A DNA stretch of 5,317 nucleotides, taken from contig CACZQQ010000318.1 of the NCBI GenBank assembly GCA_902783355.1, forward strand, positions 1-5,317, in the 5' to 3' direction. Source of the DNA: an uncultured bacterium (GTDB lineage: Bacteria > Verrucomicrobiota > Lentisphaeria > Oligosphaerales > Oligosphaeraceae). The notes below the pieces were generated by a model. The model searched no databases and was not told where the DNA came from. It worked only from the letters and a program-made list of their open reading frames with translations. Within the stretch, counting starts at the first letter, position 1; every line of letters starts with the position of its first letter. Below are positions 1 to 5,317 of the stretch, one piece after another. Both the position numbers and the translations under genes were made by a program.

Positions 1-534
1 ATTCCCGAAGGCAAGGAAGACTTCTACGCCTACCACACCGAAGACGGGGCGGTCGCCATCGTCGGCTACGGCCGCAGGGGTGACTTCGTGGAACTGCCTG
101 AAACCGTCGACGGCGGCTTCAAGATCGGCCTGGACGACGAAGACAGGTTCGAGGAAGGCGATTCCGACGACGCCGTCAAGGGGTGGCGCTGCTTCGCCAC
201 GCCCGCCAACCTCCTGCCGAAGGGCGACACCGCCGTCAAGAACGGCCTGCTGGTCTACACCTACCCCGACGGTGCCGCCCAGCCCGTCCAGGTGACCGAC
301 TGGGCCGACCTGAAGCCCGGACAGGCCTTCTTCGCCTGGGTGACGAAGGCGGCCGTCGGCACTGCCGCGGCCATCGTCGAACTGGACGGCTTTGAAACGG
401 CGCCGGAGCCCCTCCCCGCCGGCCAGTTCCTCTTCCGCGGCTACCAGGAAGGCGCGGCCGAATTCTGGAAGTGGGACAAGGACCACTACGTCGGACCGGA
501 TGCCGCCGACGGCGCAGGCTGGCTGAAGAAGTAG
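1..534 (+). CDS. C-terminal part of an unrecognised protein (5' end outside window)
   Basis: The frame is open from the first base to the TAG at 532-534, giving 177 residues of a protein whose start lies upstream. I do not recognise the protein as a whole. Residues 17-42 (VAIVGYGRRGDFVELPETVDG and following) resemble the unit that opens many BspA-type (LRR_5) surface proteins, usually of the form 'I-x-G-Y-x-G-x-G-x-D-V-x-I-P-x-T-I-D-G'. No leucine-rich repeats follow, so this may be coincidence. Residues 45-57 are strongly acidic. The rest is rich in Gly, Ala, Trp and aromatic residues, looks globular and soluble, and has no membrane segment or cysteine-rich motif apart from one Cys near residue 64. 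An internal GTG at 88 could be taken as a start, but the reading frame upstream of it encodes the same kind of protein, so truncation by the window edge is the simpler reading. The gene ends 3 nt before the lipoprotein gene, which suggests one operon. Confidence 0.75.
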   Translation: MPEGKEDFYAYHTEDGAVAIVGYGRRGDFVELPETVDGGFKIGLDDEDRFEEGDSDDAVKGWRCFATPANLLPKGDTAVKNGLLVYTYPDGAAQPVQVTDWADLKPGQAFFAWVTKAAVGTAAAIVELDGFETAPEPLPAGQFLFRGYQEGAAEFWKWDKDHYVGPDAADGAGWLKK

Positions 535-537
535 ACC

Positions 538-1686
538 ATGAAACGCCTCTCCTCCATTCTTCTGGCGGCACTGCTTCTGGCGGGATGCGGCAAGAAGCCC
601 GCGGCGCCTGCCACTTCTGCGCCCGTGCCTGCCGCCGAAGCCTCCAAGCCCGCCGCCGCCCTCACGTTGGACTACGGGGCCGACCTGCCCTACATGCCGC
701 TCGGCGACATGTACGAGGATGAAGTCCGCCACGGCTCCTTCAAGATCGTCAACAACAGCGCGGATGACCAGACCATCCTGGCGGTGGAAGGCACATGTCC
801 CTGCCTGCGCCTCTCGCAGCCCTTCACGCAGAGCGTCATCCCGCCGGGCGCCGCGCTGGAAGTCGCCTTCGACATGCACGGCCCCGAACTGGAGTTCAAG
901 CGCTTCGCGCGCTATTTCATCGTCCGCTCATTGAGCCAGGCGCCCATGCGCGCGCAGTTCGCGGGCGAACGCAAGCAGGTGGCGACGGTGACGCCCGAAC
1001 GGGAGGTCACGCTCTCCATGCAGAAGGTGCCGACGACCGACTGGGAGGTGGTCTTCCATCTGAAGGCGGCCGAGGGGCTGGCGAAGCCGCCCGTGCTGGC
1101 CGCCCCTGAGGAAGGCCCCCATCTGGCCTATGCCTTCACCGACAACGGCGACGGCAACTGGACGCTGAAGGTGACCCCCAAGGCCCCCCTCCCCTATTCG
1201 CGCAAGTTCAAGCAGGAAATACACATCCCCGTCCTGGAGCCGGCCAGCGCAAAATGCCTTACGCTGGAGATAGATGTGCAAGTCGGCGAAGCCGTCGTCT
1301 TCACGCCTGACAAATGGACCATCTCGGCGGCCGCGCTGGCGGAGCAGAAGACGCTGACCGCGCGCTTCGCCTACGGCGTCGTCCCCGGCCTGCAGGAGGA
1401 GGAAAGGCTCGATTCCAAGGACATGATGAAGCCGCGCACCCTGCGGCAGAAGAACGCCGTCCCCCTCAAGTTCGTCCGTGAACACCATGACTGGGACGAC
1501 CTCTTCGCGCATCTGGAGTTCCGCGCGCCGGCGGGCGTCCAGGTGGAGAAGATCCGCCATCCCGCAGGCATCGAGTTGCGCGTGACGGTCACGCAGGAGA
1601 GCTTCAAGCAGAATAAGACGCTGGAGGTCGTCCCCTTCCGCGCCATCAACGACTGCGAGCCAATCACTATCTCGCTGGTAGAATAG
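538..1686 (+). CDS. Lipoprotein with an N-terminal DUF1573-like domain
   Basis: The 382-residue product starts with a lipoprotein signal: MKR, a hydrophobic stretch at residues 4-15, then the lipobox L14-A15-G16-C17, so Cys17 should be lipidated. A Pro/Ala-rich linker (about 20-42) follows, as expected for a tether at the membrane. Residues about 60-145 match the DUF1573 pattern: a 'G-S-F-K-I-V-N-N' strand at 66-73, the C-x-C signature as T-C87-P-C89 (usually S-C-G-C-T), then I-P-P-G at 101-104 and an alternating strand ending in F-D (111-112). DUF1573 domains are Ig-like beta-sandwiches of unproven function. Residues about 150-382 are also beta-rich and probably hold one or two more Ig-like domains, but I recognise no motif there. 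The function is unknown; an envelope location is inferred from the signal. The start is set by the signal peptide. A weak purine run (GAAGAAG, 525-531) precedes it, and the upstream gene ends 3 nt before, so translational coupling is plausible. Confidence 0.85.
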   Translation: MKRLSSILLAALLLAGCGKKPAAPATSAPVPAAEASKPAAALTLDYGADLPYMPLGDMYEDEVRHGSFKIVNNSADDQTILAVEGTCPCLRLSQPFTQSVIPPGAALEVAFDMHGPELEFKRFARYFIVRSLSQAPMRAQFAGERKQVATVTPEREVTLSMQKVPTTDWEVVFHLKAAEGLAKPPVLAAPEEGPHLAYAFTDNGDGNWTLKVTPKAPLPYSRKFKQEIHIPVLEPASAKCLTLEIDVQVGEAVVFTPDKWTISAAALAEQKTLTARFAYGVVPGLQEEERLDSKDMMKPRTLRQKNAVPLKFVREHHDWDDLFAHLEFRAPAGVQVEKIRHPAGIELRVTVTQESFKQNKTLEVVPFRAINDCEPITISLVE

Positions 1687-1708
1687 CTTGCCGCGCGCCA
1701 ACCTGAGA

Positions 1709-1727
1709 GGGCGCCACTTTGGCGCCC
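1709..1727 (+). terminator. Perfect 8-bp GC hairpin after the lipoprotein gene
   Basis: GGGCGCCA (1709-1716) and TGGCGCCC (1720-1727) are exact reverse complements around a 3-nt CTT loop, 22 nt after the lipoprotein stop. No T-run follows, so this is not a classic intrinsic terminator. It may stall polymerase or protect the 3' end of the mRNA. A second, weaker hairpin (GCGCC 1734-1738 / GGCGC 1743-1747, loop TTTC) follows at once. Confidence 0.5.
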
Positions 1728-1804
1728 GAATCTGCGCCTTTCGGCGCCGCAGCGCTTCTCGCCCTGCGCCCCCCTGCAATAGTGCTTATTTGAAGGGAGT
1801 TGGG

Positions 1805-1839
1805 CGCCAGCGGCGAAAAGCCGCCGGGCGCCGCTGGCG
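1805..1839 (-). terminator. 11-bp stem-loop downstream of the small membrane-protein gene
   Basis: CGCCAGCGGCG (1805-1815) and CGCCGCTGGCG (1829-1839) are exact reverse complements separated by 13 nt. The stem can also fold internally as GCGGC (1810-1814) with GCCGC (1820-1824). It lies 24 nt past the stop codon of the minus-strand gene, where a terminator would be expected. On the minus strand the only T-run (TTTT) falls inside the loop, not after the stem, so efficient intrinsic termination is uncertain. In the convergent arrangement it could serve both strands. Confidence 0.45.
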
Positions 1840-1863
1840 GCGCAGAATGCGAAAAGCCGCTGG

Positions 1864-2142
1864 CTATTTCCCTTGCTGTTTCTTCAGCCTTCTGGCATAG
1901 TAGAGGCACAGAAGCGTATCCGTCGAGACCAGTACAAGCAGTGTCAGGTACAGATAGAAGACCCAGTCCCAGCGGTAGATCAGCTTGTGCAGGCATCCCG
2001 CGATGTAGCCGATGATGATCAGGACCGCAAAGAGGTAGCTCTTGCCGGCGGGGTTCTTGGCGCGGATGGTCTTGACGATGGCAAAGGGCCAGCTGATGCC
2101 GAAGCAGGTCAGCATGATGACTTCGTAGATGCTGAAATTCAT
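1864..2142 (-). CDS. Small three-helix PQ-loop-like membrane protein
   Basis: The 92-residue product has three predicted membrane helices at about 5-24, 36-55 and 60-82, with a basic loop (K24 to K34) between the first two and a basic tail (RRLKKQQGK). The patterns G15-I-S-W-P-F20, G33-K-S35, G45-Y-I-x-G49 with H52-K53, and D75 in the last helix match, from memory, a family of roughly 80-90-residue bacterial proteins related to the PQ-loop/SemiSWEET fold. One such protein has three helices and would have to dimerise to make a transport path. The substrate is unknown, and a sugar or amino-acid derivative carrier is only a possibility from the fold. The start is firm: an AGGAG lies 4 nt upstream of the ATG. 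The gene stands alone on the minus strand, divergent from secG and convergent with the lipoprotein gene. A longer overlapping minus-strand frame (1667-2215) is a shadow. Confidence 0.8.
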   Translation of the reverse strand: MNFSIYEVIMLTCFGISWPFAIVKTIRAKNPAGKSYLFAVLIIIGYIAGCLHKLIYRWDWVFYLYLTLLVLVSTDTLLCLYYARRLKKQQGK

Positions 2143-2146
2143 GGTT

Positions 2147-2151
2147 CTCCT
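2147..2151 (-). promoter_or_regulatory. Strong Shine-Dalgarno of the small membrane-protein gene
   Basis: On the minus strand the leader reads GGAGAGGAGAACC followed by ATG. AGGAG ends 4 nt before the start codon. It is the only clear Shine-Dalgarno sequence in front of any gene in the window, and it fixes the start at 2142. Confidence 0.7.
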
Positions 2152-2180
2152 CTCCCGAGACGGGTTTGACGGTGATTGGA

Positions 2181-2229
2181 CATAATATAAGGTACGATTG
2201 GCAAAGCCGCGACACGCATTTATATTATG
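2181..2229. repeat. 9-bp inverted repeat in the divergent control region
   Basis: CATAATATA (2181-2189) and TATATTATG (2221-2229) are exact reverse complements with 31 nt between. The right arm contains the -10 box of the secG promoter. The left arm gives the same TATATT on the minus strand (2189 to 2184), about 42 nt before the start of the small membrane-protein gene. The symmetry may simply be two -10 boxes facing apart, or a binding site for a dimeric regulator. I find no good -35 box for the minus-strand copy. Confidence 0.5.
2198..2226 (+). promoter_or_regulatory. Sigma70-type promoter of secG
   Basis: TTGGCA (2198-2203, 5 of 6 to TTGACA) and TATATT (2221-2226, 5 of 6 to TATAAT) are separated by exactly 17 nt in an AT-rich island of an otherwise GC-rich sequence. 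Transcription would begin near 2232-2234. This leaves a leader of about 40 nt before the ATG at 2272 and excludes the in-frame ATG at 2227. Confidence 0.65.
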
Positions 2230-2271
2230 ACGCTTGACTACTCAATTGAACCCCTTTTCCAACAGGCCGCT

Positions 2272-2625
2272 ATGATTACCTTCCTTTCCATCGTCTCCGT
2301 CGTCACCGCCATCCTGCTGACCATCGTCATTCTGCTTCAGAACCCCAAGAGCGCCGGCGGCATCGGCTCCATCAGCGGCGGCGTCTCCGAGGCCATGTTC
2401 GGTGCCTCCGCGCCGACGGCCCTCGTGAAGATCACGGTCACGCTGGCCATCATCTTCCTGGTCTCCACCCTGATGACCGCCACCCTGCTGGGCCGTCAGC
2501 GCGAGCGCAAGTCCATCGGCCAGACCCTGACGGCGGCGCAGCCGGCGGCCGTCCAGGTCGAGGCCGCCCCTGCGGCCGCCGAAACGGCTCCCGCCGCCGC
2601 GCCCGAGACCCCTGCGGCCGAATAA
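2272..2625 (+). CDS. secG: Preprotein translocase subunit SecG
   Basis: SecG is the small accessory subunit of the SecYEG channel and helps SecA-driven export of proteins across the inner membrane. The 117-residue product has the family's two-helix hairpin: helix 1 at about residues 3-22 ending in L-L-Q23-N-P, a Gly/Ser-rich loop (A28-G-G-I-G ... S-G-G37, then M42-F-G44), and helix 2 at about 51-73, followed by basic residues R75-K80. Beyond residue 80 is a tail of Ala, Pro, Glu and Gln, a low-complexity extension often seen in SecG. The frame opens further upstream with an ATG at 2227, but that codon adjoins the -10 box and would add 15 polar residues not typical of SecG, so 2272 is chosen. 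Only a weak AGG (2263-2265) precedes it. The gene appears monocistronic: its own promoter lies upstream and a terminator follows 33 nt after the stop. Confidence 0.88.
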   Translation: MITFLSIVSVVTAILLTIVILLQNPKSAGGIGSISGGVSEAMFGASAPTALVKITVTLAIIFLVSTLMTATLLGRQRERKSIGQTLTAAQPAAVQVEAAPAAAETAPAAAPETPAAE

Positions 2626-2657
2626 AGCCTGCGCCTTGGCAATGCCTTCCTGAAAAC

Positions 2658-2692
2658 AGGCGGCGCTCCTCCCATGAGGTCCGCCGCCTTTT
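2658..2692 (+). terminator. Intrinsic terminator after secG
   Basis: AGGCGGCG (2658-2665) pairs with CGCCGCCT (2682-2689). Inside it, CCTC (2668-2671) pairs with GAGG (2676-2679) around a CCAT loop, and the stem is followed by T residues (2689-2692, counting the last paired base). This is a conventional rho-independent terminator with a short U-tract. An ATG in frame with the helicase gene (2674) falls in its loop. Confidence 0.75.
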
Positions 2693-2718
2693 GCGTTTGC
2701 CGCATTGACGCCATGCCG

Positions 2719-4863
2719 ATGAACCCGCAACAACTTGAGGCCATCGCCGCCACCGAGGGGGCCGTGCGCGTGGTGGCAGGGGCCGGCACGGGCAAGACCC
2801 AGACGCTGACGGAACGCTATATCCATCTGGTCCAAGATATTGGCATATCCCCGAAGAACATCCTGTGCGCGACCTTCACAAACCGCGCGGCCAACGAGAT
2901 GAAGGCGCGCGTGCGGGCGCGCGTCGGCGACCTCGACCTTGGCCTCATCGGCACCTTCCACGCCTTCTGCGTGCAACTGCTCAAGGAGGACATCAGCCGC
3001 CTGAGCTATCCGAAGAACTTCATCATCCTGGATGTGGAGGACCAGCGGAAGATCCTCCAGCGCATCTTCGAGGAGATGCGGCTGACCTCCCGCGACTTCA
3101 CCATCCAGCAGGCCATCGACGAAGTGCTGGAGGCGCGCAAGTTCACCGCCACGGACTACATCGCCCATTTCCACCTCCTGGACAACGAGCAGCTGCGCCG
3201 CCAGGCGGAGGAGGCCACGCGCCGCAACGACCAGATCTTCCTGCGCTACCTCTATGAGCAGAAGCTCTGCTACGGCCTCGACTTCAACGACCTCATCAAC
3301 TTCGCCGCCTACCTGCTCGACAACTTCGAGGAGGTCCGCGAGAAGTGGCAGGAGCGCATGGAATACGTGATGGTGGACGAGTTCCAGGACGTGAGCCTCC
3401 GCCAATACAACATCGCCAGGACGCTGGCCGGGCTCCACGGCAACCTCTTCATCGTCGGCGACCCCGACCAGACCATCTACACATGGCGCGGCGCCCACCT
3501 CAGGCTCTTTCTGAACTTCCCCAAGGACTTCCCCGGCTGCAAGACCATCGTCCTCAAAGAGAACTACCGCTCCACTGCGGCCATCCTGAAGGCCTCCAAC
3601 ACGCTCATCAGCCGGAACGCGCAGCGCTTCCCCAAGGAGCTTGTGCCGCAGCGCGCAGGCGGCCCCAAGCCCTTCTTCTTCCACGCGGGCGACGGCGCCA
3701 AGGAGGCGGCGTGGATCGCCGAGACCATCCGCCGCCTCTGCTCCGACGAGTTCGAGGAGAAGCCGCGCAGGCCTTCCGAAATCGCCATCCTCTACCGCGC
3801 CCACTACCAGAGCCGTCTCCTGGAAGAGCATCTCATCCGCGCCAAGATCCCCTACCGCATCTATTCCGGCGTGGAGTTCTATGCGCGCATGGAGATCAAG
3901 GACGTGCTCTGCTACATGCGCATGGTCACGGCGGGAGACGACCTGGCCTTCCTGCGCACCGTCAACGCGCCGCCGCGCCGCATCGGCAAGAAGAAGCTGG
4001 AGGCGCTCGCGGAGGCCGCCCGCGCCGCCGGCAAGACCCTCTTCCAGCAGATGAACGACACGCTGGAGACGCCCCTCTGGCACGGCACAGGCGCCCATGC
4101 CTACGTTGACGCCATCCGCCGGCTCCGCGCCCTGCGCGAGCTGCGCGAGCCGCCGCGCCTCGACCAGCAGCTCCAGCGCCTCCTGGACCTGACAGGCTAC
4201 GAGGCCGCCCTCCGCAAGGAGGCCAACCAGAACCGCCTCGACAACCTCGCCGAGCTCAAGCGCGCCGTCGGCCAGGCCGCCGCGGCGGACGCCGACGCCA
4301 CCATGGAGGAGTTCCTCGACAACGCCGCCCTCATGAGCAACCTCGACAGGGACGCCCGGCGCGAGGCGGTCAAGCTCATGACCGTCCACACCGCCAAGGG
4401 GCTCGAGTTCCCCGTCGTCTTCGTCTGCGGGCTCTCCGAGGGCGTCTTCCCCAGCCGCAAATGCGACACGCCGGAGGCGATGGACGAGGAGAGGCGCCTT
4501 GCCTACGTCGCCATGACGCGCGCCCGCGAGCGCCTCTACCTGAGCGACGCGGAGGGCATCGACAACGACAACCTCGTCAAGTATCCCTCCCGCTTCATCT
4601 TCGACGCCGGCGAGGAGAATCTCGAATACGCCGCGCCCCTCCCCGCGGAACTGCTGGAGAAGACGCGGCGCTACATCGAGGCGGACGAGCGCCGCCTGCA
4701 GGCCATCTCCGACCTGCTCTCCCCCGGCTGCCGCGTCAGGCACGCCGTCTTCGGCGAGGGCCTCGTCCTCGCCGTCAACCTGCGCGACAACTGCTACCAG
4801 ATCCAATTCGACCAGATGAAGACGCCGCGCAACATCCGCTTCGGCGCCGTCAACGCAATATAG
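2719..4863 (+). CDS. pcrA: UvrD/PcrA-type superfamily 1A DNA helicase
   Basis: This is an ATP-driven 3'-5' DNA helicase of the UvrD/PcrA/Rep family, which acts in excision repair, in clearing RecA or replication blocks, and in some plasmid replication. All SF1A motifs are present in order: Q-motif N2-P-Q-Q5; Walker A A20-G-A-G-T-G-K-T27; Ia A51-T-F-T-N; GTFHAF 78-83; Walker B V219-D-E-F-Q-D224; III G247-D-P-D-Q-T-I-Y with W256-R-G-A; IV E281-N-Y-R-S-T286; the I377-P-Y-R ... E392-I-K-D region of domain 2B; V T555-V-H-T-A-K-G-L-E563; VI E590-E-R-R-L-A-Y-V-A-M-T-R-A602. Residues 669-708 match the C-terminal Tudor-like fold of PcrA/UvrD (V673-R-H ... F678-G-E-G681), which binds RNA polymerase in characterised members and which Rep lacks. 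The 714 residues fit PcrA (about 720). ATGs at 2674 (in the terminator loop) and 2713 are alternatives; 2719 gives the family N-terminus. No Shine-Dalgarno is visible. The choice between pcrA and uvrD as a name is conventional. Confidence 0.93.
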   Translation: MNPQQLEAIAATEGAVRVVAGAGTGKTQTLTERYIHLVQDIGISPKNILCATFTNRAANEMKARVRARVGDLDLGLIGTFHAFCVQLLKEDISRLSYPKNFIILDVEDQRKILQRIFEEMRLTSRDFTIQQAIDEVLEARKFTATDYIAHFHLLDNEQLRRQAEEATRRNDQIFLRYLYEQKLCYGLDFNDLINFAAYLLDNFEEVREKWQERMEYVMVDEFQDVSLRQYNIARTLAGLHGNLFIVGDPDQTIYTWRGAHLRLFLNFPKDFPGCKTIVLKENYRSTAAILKASNTLISRNAQRFPKELVPQRAGGPKPFFFHAGDGAKEAAWIAETIRRLCSDEFEEKPRRPSEIAILYRAHYQSRLLEEHLIRAKIPYRIYSGVEFYARMEIKDVLCYMRMVTAGDDLAFLRTVNAPPRRIGKKKLEALAEAARAAGKTLFQQMNDTLETPLWHGTGAHAYVDAIRRLRALRELREPPRLDQQLQRLLDLTGYEAALRKEANQNRLDNLAELKRAVGQAAAADADATMEEFLDNAALMSNLDRDARREAVKLMTVHTAKGLEFPVVFVCGLSEGVFPSRKCDTPEAMDEERRLAYVAMTRARERLYLSDAEGIDNDNLVKYPSRFIFDAGEENLEYAAPLPAELLEKTRRYIEADERRLQAISDLLSPGCRVRHAVFGEGLVLAVNLRDNCYQIQFDQMKTPRNIRFGAVNAI

Positions 4864-4873
4864 TACGGTACTT

Positions 4874-5317
4874 ATGCCAAACGACGAGACGCCCCAATTC
4901 TACGACCGCGCCACGGGAAGGCTCCGCCATGAGACCGTCCTGGGGGACAAGTGGCTCAGATTCGCCTATCTGTCGCCCCTGCGCGGCATGCTGCGCTGGC
5001 CGCTCTTCGGCTGCGGCGCCTTTTCGCGCCTCATGGGCGTCTATCTTGACAGCGGGCTCTCCCGCAAGAAGATAGACCCCACCATCCGCCAGCTGGGCAT
5101 CGACATGGCGGATTTCATCGTGCCCGAAGGCGGCTTCCGCTCCTTCAACGACTTCTTCGCGCGGCCGCTGCGCGCCGGCGCGCGCCCCCTGCCCGCGGAT
5201 CCCGCCGCCCTGCCCTCGCCGGCGGAGTGCCGCCTGACCGTCTATCCGGAACTGCGCGGGGACCAGGTCGTTCCCGTCAAGGGCGCCCCCTACACGGTGG
5301 CGGAACTGCTGGGGGGG
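4874..5317 (+). CDS. psd: Phosphatidylserine decarboxylase, N-terminal half (3' end outside window)
   Basis: The enzyme converts phosphatidylserine to phosphatidylethanolamine at the inner membrane. The 148 visible residues have the family's landmarks: an N-terminal 'Y-D-R-x-T-G' start, a hydrophobic segment around 31-57 that would sit at the membrane, then F88-R-S-F-N-D-F-F-A-R-P-L99, G102-A-R-P, and V135-K-G with Y140 and E144-L-L. This order fits the type-II/Clostridium-like branch. The segment S115-P-A-E-C-R corresponds to the usual S-P-x-D-G/S, so the Asp of the self-processing Asp-His-Ser triad appears as Glu118. The catalytic His and the Gly-Ser cleavage site, where the pyruvoyl group forms, lie past the window edge, so activity cannot be judged. 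The ATG lies 10 nt after the helicase stop on the same strand, so the two are probably co-transcribed. No clear Shine-Dalgarno is present. Confidence 0.88.
   Translation, partial: MPNDETPQFYDRATGRLRHETVLGDKWLRFAYLSPLRGMLRWPLFGCGAFSRLMGVYLDSGLSRKKIDPTIRQLGIDMADFIVPEGGFRSFNDFFARPLRAGARPLPADPAALPSPAECRLTVYPELRGDQVVPVKGAPYTVAELLGG

Larger units (their letters stand above)
1709..1863. repeat. Palindrome-rich intergenic region between convergent genes
   Basis: This non-coding gap contains five copies of the palindrome GGCGCC (starting at 1710, 1721, 1743, 1803 and 1827). It holds at least three stem-loops (1709-1727, 1734-1747, 1805-1839) and a 12-nt direct repeat GCGAAAAGCCGC at 1813-1824 and 1849-1860. 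GCCGCTGGC also occurs twice (1830-1838 and 1856-1864), the second copy reaching the stop codon of the minus-strand gene. The pattern is like bacterial REP-type or other small palindromic elements, but only one such cluster is in view. Short reading frames crossing it have no family resemblance. Confidence 0.5.

Noticed and set aside
928..1779. 283-codon minus-strand frame opposite the lipoprotein gene
   Set aside because: It has the same GC-driven antisense effect. It is Arg/Leu/Gly/Asp-rich with no motif, and the plus strand encodes a lipoprotein with lipobox and DUF1573 signature.
1667..2215. 182-codon minus-strand frame overlapping the small membrane-protein gene
   Set aside because: It is a different frame from the 92-residue protein with clear helices, family-like motifs and a Shine-Dalgarno, and its translation is low in recognisable structure.
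2674..2718. Longer N-terminus for the helicase (start at 2674)
   Set aside because: That ATG is in the loop of the secG terminator, and the extra residues have no counterpart in PcrA/UvrD proteins, which begin close to the N-P-Q-Q motif.
2242..4806. Very long antisense reading frame (854 codons, minus strand) opposite secG and the helicase
   Set aside because: It is a by-product of high GC at third codon positions of the genes on the plus strand. The translation is dominated by Gly, Ala, Val, Glu and Asp with no recognisable domain, and the opposite strand carries two clear protein families.
2719..4863. Possible defence-system helicase (anti-phage UvrD-like)
   Set aside because: The domain order, the length and the C-terminal Tudor-like domain match housekeeping PcrA/UvrD, and the neighbours (secG, psd) are core genes with no nuclease or other defence partner in view.
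4862..4872. Short palindrome AGTAC-G-GTACT between helicase and psd
   Set aside because: Arms of 5 nt around a single base cannot form a hairpin, and the match is short enough to be chance. No regulator site is recognised.

Overview
The window reads as a GC-rich chromosomal stretch from a Gram-negative-type (diderm) bacterium. The reasons are a lipobox lipoprotein with a DUF1573-like domain, a SecG translocase subunit, a UvrD/PcrA helicase and a phosphatidylserine decarboxylase. The mix, together with a small PQ-loop-like membrane protein and a possible BspA-like motif, would suit the PVC group (for example Lentisphaerota/Kiritimatiellota). That placement is a guess from family resemblance and was not tested.

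Layout. Positions 1-1686 (+) hold the 3' end of an unrecognised gene and, 3 nt later, a DUF1573-like lipoprotein gene, probably one operon. Positions 1687-1863 are a non-coding gap between converging genes. It is packed with GC-rich inverted repeats and five GGCGCC palindromes, and probably ends transcription from both sides. Positions 1864-2142 (-) encode a 92-residue three-helix membrane protein. Positions 2143-2271 are a divergent control region with a good sigma70-type promoter (TTGGCA, 17 nt, TATATT) driving secG and a 9-bp inverted repeat that mirrors its -10 box. secG is at 2272-2625, followed by an intrinsic terminator at 2658-2692. A UvrD/PcrA-type helicase gene (2719-4863) and the 5' half of psd (from 4874, running off the window) follow, 10 nt apart.

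Two start sites differ from the longest reading frame, and in both cases the DNA around them decides it. The upstream ATG of secG (2227) lies directly against the -10 box and cannot be in the transcript. The upstream ATG of the helicase (2674) lies in the loop of the secG terminator. Family alignment from memory supports the inner starts as well.

The genes do not form one evident pathway. SecG (protein export), the lipoprotein (envelope), psd (phosphatidylethanolamine synthesis) and the small membrane protein all concern the envelope, while the helicase is a DNA-repair housekeeping enzyme. I see no mobile element, CRISPR array, RNA gene or defence system. The window looks like ordinary core genome, with some regulatory details and one active-site variation in psd worth checking.
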